Positions 1-5,432 of a stretch of 6,457 nt of DNA are shown here, one piece after another. The position numbers and the translations under genes were made by a program. The number at the start of each line of letters is the position of its first letter. Within the stretch, counting starts at the first letter, position 1. The stretch spans positions 1 to 6,457 of the forward strand of contig JARGNS010000217.1 in assembly GCA_029213105.1 (NCBI GenBank), given 5' to 3'. The notes below the pieces were generated by a model. It worked only from the letters and a program-made list of their open reading frames with translations, searched no databases and was not told the DNA's origin. This DNA is from Planctomycetota bacterium. GTDB taxonomy: Bacteria; Planctomycetota; PLA2; JAEUHO01.

Positions 1-1
1 G

Positions 2-82
2 ACCTGCGCGATCGGGCCGCCCTGCATGCCGGCGCGGGAGCCGGCCACGGTCGCGGCGGCCTGGGGGGCCCGCCTCGCCTGA
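2..82 (+). CDS. C-terminal end of an upstream gene (partial, tentative)
   Basis: This reading frame is open from the left edge to a TGA at 80-82. Every sense codon in it ends in G or C, which is the pattern of the real genes in this window; the two other forward frames have several codons ending in A or T. The predicted tail ends in AAWGARLA. It is too short to identify. If real, its stop lies 46 bp before the moxR start, on the same strand. Codon pattern is the only evidence. Confidence 0.35.
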   Translation, partial: TCAIGPPCMPAREPATVAAAWGARLA

Positions 83-93
83 CGTTGGGGGCG

Positions 94-111
94 GCCGGGG
101 GCTCCCCCGGC
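94..111. terminator. GC-rich hairpin between upstream gene and moxR
   Basis: GCCGGGGG (94-101) and CCCCCGGC (104-111) form a perfect 8-bp inverted repeat around a 2-base centre. It begins 11 bp after the putative upstream stop and ends directly against the GGGGAG ribosome binding site of moxR. No T-run follows, so a classical intrinsic terminator is not supported. It could be a transcript 3' end, an attenuating stem or a structure that limits translation of moxR. A second small palindrome, GGGAG-A-CTCCC (113-123), covers the ribosome binding site itself. Confidence 0.35.
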
Positions 112-117
112 GGGGAG
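112..117 (+). promoter_or_regulatory. Ribosome binding site of moxR
   Basis: GGGGAG lies 11 bases before the GTG at 129 and about 29 bases before the first in-frame ATG at 147. This favours the GTG as the start. The frame is open upstream to the window edge, so spacing is the main argument. Confidence 0.55.
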
Positions 118-128
118 ACTCCCGGGCC

Positions 129-1229
129 GTGAGCACGAACGCGACCATGAGCCTGGACGAGTGCCGCGCGCTGGCAGCGCGCGTCGCCAGCACCGGCGAG
201 CGCCTGCGCGCCCAGACCGCACGCCGCATCATCGGCCTCGACGACGTCGTCGAGCAGGTGCTCATCACGGTGCTCACCCGCAGCCACGCCCTGCTCGAGG
301 GCGTGCCCGGACTCGCGAAGACGCTGCTGCTCTCGACCATGTCGGAGCTGCTCGACCTGCAGTTCTCGCGCATCCAGTTCACGCCGGACCTCATGCCCTC
401 GGACATCACGGGCAGCGAGTACCTCGTGCCGGATACCGAGACCGGCGAGCGCCACTTCAAGTTCGCCAAGGGTCCGGTGTTCGCGAACTTCATCCTCGCC
501 GACGAGATCAACCGCGCGCCGCCCAAGACACAGGCCGCGTTGATGGAGGCGATGGAAGAACGCCAGGTGACCAGCCTGGGCGTCCGTCGCGAGCTCGAGG
601 ACCCCTTCATCGTCCTCGCCACCCAGAACCCCATCGAGCAGGAGGGCACGTACCCCTTGCCGATGGCGCAGCTCGACCGCTTCCTCTTCAAGGTGCACTT
701 GGACTACCCGTCCTACGAAGACGAGGAACGCATCGCGCGCTTGACGGCGCTGGGACGCCAGGAGCCGCTCGAGCCGGTGATCACGCGTGCGGAGTTCGTC
801 GAGCTGGCCGATGCCATCCTCGCCGTGCCCGTGCCGGAGCCGCTGGTGCGCTACGCCGTGGAGCTCACCCAGGCCTCGCGCCCCGACGCGGCCAATGCCC
901 CGGCGAGCGTGCGCGAGTACGTCGAGTGGGGGGCCGGCCCGCGTGCGGCCCAGGCCCTGGTGCACGCCGCCCGTGCGCGGGCGCTGCTCGCCGGCCGCAG
1001 CGTGCCCGACTACGACGATGTGCGTGCCCTGGCACCGGCCGTCTTGCGTCACCGCTTCGTGCTCGGCTACGCCGCCGAGGCCGACGCCGTCACCGCCGAC
1101 CGCGTCACGCAGGACATGCTGCGCAAGGTGCCCTGCCCCGGCCGCTCCGAGGGGGACAGCCGCCCGAGCTGGATCCGGCGCGTGTTCCAGGCCATCTGGT
1201 ACGGCCCCGAGCGCCGGCGCTCCGCCTAG
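129..1229 (+). CDS. MoxR-family AAA+ ATPase
   Basis: A cytoplasmic AAA+ ATPase of the MoxR type (366 aa, about normal for MoxR proteins plus a short basic tail). Family members are thought to act as chaperones that use ATP hydrolysis to activate or insert cofactors into partner proteins, often ones with VWA domains. Visible motifs are Walker A GVPGLAKT (58-65, K64), Walker B ILADEINRA (122-130, D125/E126), sensor-1 ATQNP (164-168) and the GAGPRAAQAL sensor-2 region (268-277, R272). The 'QEGTYPLPMAQLDRF' stretch (171-185) is also typical. The tail after about residue 340 is basic and ends in WYGPERRRSA. GTG at 129 is chosen as start from its ribosome binding site; ATG at 147 is the alternative. 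No DUF58 or VWA gene follows, unlike in most moxR operons; such partners could lie to the left of the window. The family call is very sure, the substrate unknown. Confidence 0.95.
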   Translation: MSTNATMSLDECRALAARVASTGERLRAQTARRIIGLDDVVEQVLITVLTRSHALLEGVPGLAKTLLLSTMSELLDLQFSRIQFTPDLMPSDITGSEYLVPDTETGERHFKFAKGPVFANFILADEINRAPPKTQAALMEAMEERQVTSLGVRRELEDPFIVLATQNPIEQEGTYPLPMAQLDRFLFKVHLDYPSYEDEERIARLTALGRQEPLEPVITRAEFVELADAILAVPVPEPLVRYAVELTQASRPDAANAPASVREYVEWGAGPRAAQALVHAARARALLAGRSVPDYDDVRALAPAVLRHRFVLGYAAEADAVTADRVTQDMLRKVPCPGRSEGDSRPSWIRRVFQAIWYGPERRRSA

Positions 1230-1279
1230 GCTCAGGTTCGACAACCCCGCGGCTGCGCCCGGCGAGGCCGTCTCCGCGC

Positions 1280-1297
1280 CTGGCCCCATCGGGCCAG
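1280..1297. terminator. Hairpin 50 bp after moxR, possible terminator
   Basis: CTGGCCC (1280-1286) and GGGCCAG (1291-1297) make a 7-bp stem with a CATC loop. It lies about 50 bp after the moxR stop, a sensible place for transcript ending. No T-run follows it, so it could instead stabilise the RNA 3' end. It sits in the non-coding gap 1230-1508, where I see no convincing gene. Confidence 0.4.
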
Positions 1298-1426
1298 CGA
1301 CTCTACACCGGGCGCAGACCGCGCCTGCGGGCCGATGACCCGTCGTGGCTCACGCTCGTCTCGGGCTCCCCGCGCTCGCGACGAACCGTTTCGAACCAGG
1401 GCCTCGGGGACACAGGATCCGGCTTC

Positions 1427-1453
1427 GGCGGCCCACCCGAGGGTGGAGCCGCC
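1427..1453. promoter_or_regulatory. Long hairpin or operator upstream of the HEAT-like gene
   Basis: GGCGGC (1427-1432) plus CCACCC (1433-1438) face GGGTGG (1441-1446) and GCCGCC (1448-1453). This gives 12 paired bases with one bulged A at 1447 and a GA centre. It is the strongest inverted repeat in the window. It ends 17 bp before a TATGCT box, so its right arm falls where a -35 element would sit. It could be an operator, or an RNA stem if transcription starts further upstream. No T-run follows. Confidence 0.4.
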
Positions 1454-1470
1454 TGGACGCGCGGATCGGC

Positions 1471-1476
1471 TATGCT
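1471..1476 (+). promoter_or_regulatory. Possible -10 box for the exported-protein pair
   Basis: TATGCT matches the sigma-70 -10 consensus at four of six positions and stands in otherwise GC-rich DNA, 33 bp before the start codon at 1509. No recognisable -35 lies 16-18 bp upstream; that place is taken by the right arm of the 1427-1453 inverted repeat. A promoter here would serve both overlapping genes. Confidence 0.3.
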
Positions 1477-1497
1477 GGGGCCCTCGGACCCGCCCCT

Positions 1498-1503
1498 GGG
1501 AGG
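1498..1503 (+). promoter_or_regulatory. Ribosome binding site that fixes the start at 1509
   Basis: GGGAGG is five bases before ATG 1509. An in-frame ATG at 1335 would add 58 residues of Arg/Pro-rich sequence in front of an obvious signal peptide, so the ribosome binding site and signal peptide together choose 1509. Confidence 0.8.
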
Positions 1504-1508
1504 CCGCC

Positions 1509-2369
1509 ATGCGCCTGCTGCTCACCACCCTCGCCGTCCTGCTTCTCGCCCTACCGGCCTTGCCCGTCGAGGCCAAGGAGAAGAAGGCCAAGAAGGAGAA
1601 GGTCCTGCCCCACGCCGACGACGTCGTCGTGAAGGCCAAGGAGCGCTTCGAGAAGGACTTCGGCGAGAAGGACATGGACAAGCGCCTGCGCATCCTCAAG
1701 TGGTACGGGATGCACATGCACAAGACGGTCCTCAAGGACCTCTCGAAGCTCTACCTCAAGGACAAGAACGTCGAGATCCAGCGGGCCGCGGCGGCGGGCC
1801 TCGGCAACCAGCTGCATGACCCGCGCCGCGCGGGCACGGCCCTGATGCAGGGCATCAAGAAGTACGAGAAGTACGGCAGCCGCAAGGACGTCGAGGGCGA
1901 CGAAGAGGTCCTCAACGAGAACGAGTCCGCCGTACTCGCGACCGCCTTGGCCAGCTACGCCAAGCTCGGCGTCAAGCCCGACAAGAAGGGCTTCAAGCTC
2001 ATCAAGGGCTTGATCGATCACAACCACGACGACGTCGCCATCGCGATGCTCGACTGGTGTGGCGCGACGAAGGAGTACCGCGCGCTCCCGATGATCCTCG
2101 AGTGGTTCAACTTCTACCCCGACGGCTACTCGTGGGCGGGCGGCTCGGTCTCCGTCGATACCGGCGCGGCCGGCAACAAGGACGCCAAGGCGGCCAAGGC
2201 GAAGTTCCACGCGAAGTACGGCGGTCGCGCGAAGAAGGCCCGCCCGAAGGCGCACGAGGCGATGAAGAAGGCGCTGAAGGAAATCACCGGCGAGGACTTC
2301 GAGAAGCCCAAGCAGCTCAAGCAGTGGATGGACGAGAACAAGCTGCTGCTCAAGAAGAACGGCGTGTGA
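1509..2369 (+). CDS. Exported lysine-rich HEAT-like repeat protein
   Basis: A 286-aa protein of unknown role, predicted to be secreted or periplasmic. Residues 1-22 form a signal peptide (hydrophobic core LLLTTLAVLLLALPALP, likely cleavage after VEA). A very basic KEKKAKKEK segment follows (23-31). The rest is helical and HEAT-like, with amphipathic helix pairs around residues 73-105, 139-170 and 171-200; such repeats usually bind other proteins. A conserved-looking segment GYSWAGGSVSVDTGAAG (206-222) is followed by a Lys/Ala-rich helix. The C-terminus (251-278) reads as a final helix, 'ALKEITGEDF', then a W-containing 'KQWMDENK' ending that I associate with planctomycete HEAT proteins. Lysine is nearly always AAG, in line with the high GC. 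The stop overlaps the start of the next gene by four bases, so the two are translationally coupled. Export is well supported; HEAT assignment is moderate; function is not known. Confidence 0.85.
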   Translation: MRLLLTTLAVLLLALPALPVEAKEKKAKKEKVLPHADDVVVKAKERFEKDFGEKDMDKRLRILKWYGMHMHKTVLKDLSKLYLKDKNVEIQRAAAAGLGNQLHDPRRAGTALMQGIKKYEKYGSRKDVEGDEEVLNENESAVLATALASYAKLGVKPDKKGFKLIKGLIDHNHDDVAIAMLDWCGATKEYRALPMILEWFNFYPDGYSWAGGSVSVDTGAAGNKDAKAAKAKFHAKYGGRAKKARPKAHEAMKKALKEITGEDFEKPKQLKQWMDENKLLLKKNGV

Positions 2370-3490
2370 TCGGCCGCCGCCTCCGACGCGCCGGCCTCGC
2401 CGGCTTCCTCCTGTGGACGCTCGGGCTGCACGCCGGCTCCGCGGCGGCCGAGGACCCCTTCGCCGCCGAGCGCCGCGCACGCACGCAGATCGTGCGGTTG
2501 CTCGAGCCGCTGGCCGATCAGGCCGCGGACAAGGGCGACGTGACGGGTGCGCAAGCGATCTCGGAGACGTGCCTCTGGGTCTCGGGGGTGCCGCATCCCA
2601 ACGAGGATGCGCTCCGTGCGGCCATACCGCGGGGCGTCGCGGGTGAGACGGACCACACCGCCTGGATCACCGAGCAGTGGGCGCGCCTTACCCCGCATGT
2701 GAAGGTGCTGGCGGCCTCGTCCCGTGACTGGGACGTGCTCGACGCGCGCCTCGTCGCACAGCTGCCCCTCGTGCTGCCGCACGTGCGTCGGCTCAATGCC
2801 GCACGCATCCGGCTCGGGCTTCGTGCAATGCGCTACGACGCCAAGCGCTCCGTCGAGGACATCCGGCTGGCCCGCGAAGCGGTGCGGTCGAAGACGCTCG
2901 AGGACAAGCTCCGGCGCGGCAACCGCACGGTGATCCCCGTCGAGCCCGGGCTGGCGACCCGGCTCTTCCTGAACGACCCCGCCTTGCGCGTCGGCCTGTT
3001 CGATCCCGGCGACAAGGGGCTGACGATCGGCACGTGGCCGCGCGAGGTCGCCCCGCCCGATCCGCGGCGGCACGGCGAGCCGTCGTGGCGCCATCGCCTG
3101 TTCGCGACCTGCCTCGGCTGGAGCGGGAACCGGGACGGGCTCGTGCGCGGTCCCGCGCGGCTGGGCGTGCATCCGTCGCCTGCCGTCGCCCTGCATCGCT
3201 GGGAGACCTTGATGCAGGGGCAGGACCTCCTGGGCTCGCCCGTGCCCAAGCGGGTGTCGCTGCACGGCTTCGGTGCCATGCCCGGGGTCGGCGCGACGAT
3301 CGAGGTCTCGGTCGGGGGAACGCCCGTGGCCGGGACCTGCGAGCGCTTTGGAGCCGATGGCAATTGGGCGCTCGTCTTCCGCTTCAAGACGGAGGTGCTC
3401 CCGGAGACGGCCTATCGCTTCCGCGCCTACGCCAAGGACGGCCGCGAGCTGCACCGCTGGACGGTGCGCACCACGAGCGGCGAGGGCTAG
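2366..3490 (+). CDS. Exported protein of unknown function with Ig-like C-terminus
   Basis: I do not recognise this 374-aa protein as a known family. The start is GTG 2366, whose GTGA shares bases with the TGA stop of the HEAT-like gene, so translation is probably by re-initiation; there is only a weak ribosome binding site. Frame extension to 2057 would overlap the upstream gene and is rejected. Residues 1-28 form a signal peptide: RRLRR, a hydrophobic stretch, then AGSAAA before EDPF. Residues 30-190 look helical, with charged segments and LNAARIRLGL (143-152), which recalls the first helix of CAP/SCP domains; the rest of that domain is not evident. Residues 300-370 look like a beta-sandwich ending in 'LPETAYRFRAYAKDGRELHRWTVRTT', as in bacterial Ig-like or fibronectin-like modules. 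Cysteines are few (69, 249, 325). It is probably a partner of the HEAT-like protein outside the cytoplasm. Confidence 0.82.
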   Translation: MIGRRLRRAGLAGFLLWTLGLHAGSAAAEDPFAAERRARTQIVRLLEPLADQAADKGDVTGAQAISETCLWVSGVPHPNEDALRAAIPRGVAGETDHTAWITEQWARLTPHVKVLAASSRDWDVLDARLVAQLPLVLPHVRRLNAARIRLGLRAMRYDAKRSVEDIRLAREAVRSKTLEDKLRRGNRTVIPVEPGLATRLFLNDPALRVGLFDPGDKGLTIGTWPREVAPPDPRRHGEPSWRHRLFATCLGWSGNRDGLVRGPARLGVHPSPAVALHRWETLMQGQDLLGSPVPKRVSLHGFGAMPGVGATIEVSVGGTPVAGTCERFGADGNWALVFRFKTEVLPETAYRFRAYAKDGRELHRWTVRTTSGEG

Positions 3491-3496
3491 CGCGGC

Positions 3497-3898
3497 CTAC
3501 CGCCCCCAGGCGTCGGGCTGGCGTTCGGAGAACTCGATGCGGATCTGGTTGTTGCGCAGGACGACCTGCACCCAGCACTCGCTCTCGATGTCCAGGCGCT
3601 CGCGCACGCTGAAGCGCCCGCCGTCCAGGACCGCGGCGGCGTCGTAGGAGCCGGCCCGCAGGAACAGGGGGGGGAGGTTGACCGTCGGATTGCCCTGCTG
3701 GAAGACCACCGGTCCTTGGACCAGCTTGTAGGGCCCGATGTAGATCAGGGCGTCGATCCGGCCCCCCTGCTCGGCCAGGTGGGGCACGGTGAGCCAGGCG
3801 TTGACCTGGGTCTCGCGGCCCTCGACCTCGAAGGAGTGGCTTCCGCAGGCCGAGGCGGCCAGGGCGAGCAGGACGATGGACAGGGCACGCAGGGTCAC
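3497..3898 (-). CDS. Small putative lipoprotein, unknown function
   Basis: A 133-aa protein predicted to be lipid-anchored. The N-terminus VTLRALSIVLLALAASAC is a lipoprotein signal peptide with a lipobox-like ASAC, making Cys18 the likely anchor; alanine at -3 is less usual than leucine, so ordinary secretion is possible. The mature part looks all-beta, with alternating hydrophobic strands (34-40, 49-65, 73-92, 104-122), and carries one more cysteine (108). I do not recognise a family. The start is GTG at 3898 because GGAGG (plus-strand CCTCC 3906-3910) lies seven bases upstream; extension to 4042 adds a Gly/Arg-rich leader and overlaps pyrB. It converges on the unknown exported gene with only 6 bp between stops, and is divergent from pyrB. 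Confidence 0.78.
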   Translation of the reverse strand: MTLRALSIVLLALAASACGSHSFEVEGRETQVNAWLTVPHLAEQGGRIDALIYIGPYKLVQGPVVFQQGNPTVNLPPLFLRAGSYDAAAVLDGGRFSVRERLDIESECWVQVVLRNNQIRIEFSERQPDAWGR

Positions 3899-3905
3899 CG
3901 GGTCG

Positions 3906-3910
3906 CCTCC
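3906..3910 (-). promoter_or_regulatory. Ribosome binding site of the lipoprotein gene
   Basis: CCTCC on the plus strand reads GGAGG on the minus strand, seven bases before the GTG at 3898. It places the start directly at the signal peptide. Confidence 0.75.
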
Positions 3911-3967
3911 GCCGGAACCTCTCCGGCCGACAAAACCGTACCCGACGCGGGACCCACTGCCGCGCCC

Positions 3968-3996
3968 TTGCTGCCGCCGGGGGGCGGACATAGACT
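3968..3996 (+). promoter_or_regulatory. Candidate sigma-70 promoter of pyrBI
   Basis: TTGCTG (3968-3973), a 17-bp spacer and TAGACT (3991-3996) resemble -35 and -10 elements, matching consensus at three and four of six positions. Transcription would start near 4003, leaving a leader of about 18 bases. That leaves no room for the leader peptide and attenuator that control pyrBI in E. coli. The rest of the divergent region 3899-4020 shows only a weak 5-bp inverted repeat (GCCGG 3911-3915, CCGGC 3923-3927). Confidence 0.35.
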
Positions 3997-4010
3997 CCCC
4001 GCGCTCCCAA

Positions 4011-4016
4011 GGGAGG
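4011..4016 (+). promoter_or_regulatory. Ribosome binding site of pyrB
   Basis: GGGAGG lies four bases before ATG 4021. Its first part is also the right arm of a small inverted repeat, CTCCC (4004-4008), AA, GGGAG (4011-4015), which could partly mask it in the mRNA. Confidence 0.7.
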
Positions 4017-4020
4017 GACG

Positions 4021-4998
4021 ATGGCGCAGAACCATGACGCAACGGAGGCCTTTCGCGGTCGTAGCGTTGTTTCCACTGCGGACTTCTCCAAGGACGAGAT
4101 CCTCGCCCTCCTCGACGCCGCGCGGGCCTTCGATCGCTACCACGACGGCCCCGTCTGGACGCCCCAGCCGCCCGAACTCCAGGGCCGTGTGCTGGGCACG
4201 CTCTTCTTCGAGGCCTCGACCCGCACCCGGCTCTCGTTCGAGAGCGCCATGCTGCGGTTGGGCGGCTCGGTCCTGGGCTTCGCCGACGCGCGCATCTCCT
4301 CGCTGAGCAAGGGCGAGTCCCTCGTGGACACCATCAAGGTGGTCGAGGGCTACTGCGACGCCATCGTGCTGCGGCATCCGCGCGAGGGGGCGGCACGCCT
4401 CGCGGCCGAGACGGCCCACATCCCGGTCATCAACGGCGGCGACGGCAGCAACCAGCATCCGACCCAGACCTTCCTGGATCTGTACACGATCCGTGAGGCC
4501 GCCGGCCGACTCGACGGGCTCAAGGTGGGCTTCATGGGGGACCTGCGCTACGGGCGCACCGTGCACAGCCTCACCGAGGCGCTGATGCACTTCGATGTCG
4601 ACCTGAAGTTCATCGGCCCCGAGAACCTCAGCCTGCCGCAGGAGTTGCGAGAGCACCTGGCGGCGCATGGCCGCAGCGGTGTCGAGGTCGAGCACCTGCA
4701 AGATGCCGGCGACCTCGATGTGCTCTACATGACGCGCATCCAGGCCGAGCGTTTCCCCGACCCGATGGACTACGAGCGGGTGCGCCACGCGTACCGCGTG
4801 GACCGGGCGGCGCTGGAGCCCTTCGGTGAGAAGCTCAAGATCCTGCACCCGCTGCCGCGCGTGAACGAGGTCGCCCACGACGTCGACGACCTGCCCGGTG
4901 CCCTCTACTTCCGCCAGTCGCGCAACGGCGTCATCGTGCGGATGGCGCTGCTGCACCTCATCCTCGGCGGTGCCCTGCCCGGGCGCGGTGACGCATGA
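4021..4998 (+). CDS. pyrB: Aspartate carbamoyltransferase, catalytic chain
   Basis: A cytoplasmic enzyme joining carbamoyl phosphate and L-aspartate to give N-carbamoyl-L-aspartate, the committed step of pyrimidine synthesis. At 325 aa it is slightly longer than the E. coli chain (about 310), mainly at the N-terminus. The carbamoyl-phosphate loop FFEASTRTR (62-70) is intact, as are the 80s loop S94/K97 (ISSLSKGES), R118 in LRHP, H146 and Q149 in SNQHPTQT, R179 in DLRYGRT, R239 in YMTRIQ, and HPLPR (276-280). These match the E. coli active-site residues S52-T55, S80/K84, R105, H134, Q137, R167, R229 and the 267-268 loop. The 80s loop is one residue shorter than in E. coli. Sequence similarity is especially close to catalytic chains that pair with PyrI, which follows here with an ATGA overlap. 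All catalytic residues I can place are present, so it should be active. Confidence 0.98.
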   Translation: MAQNHDATEAFRGRSVVSTADFSKDEILALLDAARAFDRYHDGPVWTPQPPELQGRVLGTLFFEASTRTRLSFESAMLRLGGSVLGFADARISSLSKGESLVDTIKVVEGYCDAIVLRHPREGAARLAAETAHIPVINGGDGSNQHPTQTFLDLYTIREAAGRLDGLKVGFMGDLRYGRTVHSLTEALMHFDVDLKFIGPENLSLPQELREHLAAHGRSGVEVEHLQDAGDLDVLYMTRIQAERFPDPMDYERVRHAYRVDRAALEPFGEKLKILHPLPRVNEVAHDVDDLPGALYFRQSRNGVIVRMALLHLILGGALPGRGDA

Positions 4999-5432
4999 CG
5001 CAACCGTCGGACTTCCAGCTCACGGCGGGCACGGTGATCGATCACCTGCCCGTGGGAACGGCCGCGCGGGCGCTGCAGCTGCTGGGCTTGCCGCGCGAGG
5101 GCCCAATCACCGTCGGGATCAACGTGCCGAGCCCGCGTCACGGCCGCAAGGACATCGTGCGCGTGGAGGGCCTGTTCCTCGAGAAGCGCGAGTCGGACCG
5201 GCTCGCCCTGCTGGGGCCGAACGTGTCGGTGAGCATCGTGCGCGACGGCGCGGTGGCAGAGAAGACGGTGCTCGACGTGCCGGAGCGGCTGCGGGGCATC
5301 CTCACGTGCCCGAACCCGACCTGCATCACGAACGAGGAGCCCGTGTCGTCGTCGTTCGTGCGGCTCGGCGCGTTTCCGTACAGCTTCCGTTGCACCTACT
5401 GCGAGCGCATCACGCGCAGCGCGGATCTCTAG
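4995..5432 (+). CDS. pyrI: Aspartate carbamoyltransferase, regulatory chain
   Basis: The zinc-binding regulatory subunit that links catalytic trimers into a holoenzyme and, in E. coli, binds ATP, CTP and UTP to tune activity. At 145 aa it is near the usual length (E. coli 153). The nucleotide-binding domain shows GTVIDH (12-17; D16 and H17 match E. coli D19 and H20), GRKDIVRVE (50-58) and K90, matching K94. The zinc domain has all four cysteines: CPNPTC (C105, C110) and CTYC (C133, C136), with the conserved EPVSSSF between. Two differences: the lysine equivalent to E. coli K60 is arginine (R56), and the N-terminus before GTVIDH is three residues shorter, with no clear match to K6. Nucleotide response may therefore differ. 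ATG 4995 overlaps the pyrB stop (ATGA), with GGTGA at 4987-4991 as a weak ribosome binding site. Its stop overlaps that of the hydrolase gene. Confidence 0.97.
   Translation: MTQPSDFQLTAGTVIDHLPVGTAARALQLLGLPREGPITVGINVPSPRHGRKDIVRVEGLFLEKRESDRLALLGPNVSVSIVRDGAVAEKTVLDVPERLRGILTCPNPTCITNEEPVSSSFVRLGAFPYSFRCTYCERITRSADL

Noticed and set aside
1..132. Alternative upstream frame ending in TGA at 130-132, overlapping the moxR GTG
   Set aside because: The overlap would suit coupling, but its codons end in A or T more often and it reads through the hairpin as Gly/Pro-rich sequence. The frame ending at 82 fits the local codon pattern better.
1230..1250. GGTTCGA resembling a tRNA T-loop
   Set aside because: The flanking bases do not form the 5-bp T stem, and no acceptor or anticodon arm can be drawn around it.
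1394..1418. Possible small RNA or second tRNA-like motif around TTTCGAACC in the intergenic gap
   Set aside because: Neither strand gives a proper T arm or cloverleaf, and no promoter-terminator pair encloses it.
1335..1508. N-terminal extension of the HEAT-like gene to ATG 1335
   Set aside because: The added residues are Arg/Pro/Ser-rich and would precede a clear signal peptide; GGGAGG sits just before ATG 1509.
161..1819. A 552-codon forward open frame across moxR and beyond
   Set aside because: It is Arg/Pro/Ala-rich, out of frame with the obvious MoxR ATPase and crosses into the next gene. Long shadow frames are expected at this GC content.
2126..3454. A 442-codon minus-strand open frame opposite the exported pair
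   Set aside because: It is longer than the plus-strand gene but has no recognisable domain or signal peptide. The plus-strand frames have signal peptides, the expected third-position GC and a coupled start.
3895..4956. A 353-codon minus-strand open frame opposite pyrB
   Set aside because: It is a mirror of the well-conserved pyrB coding sequence.
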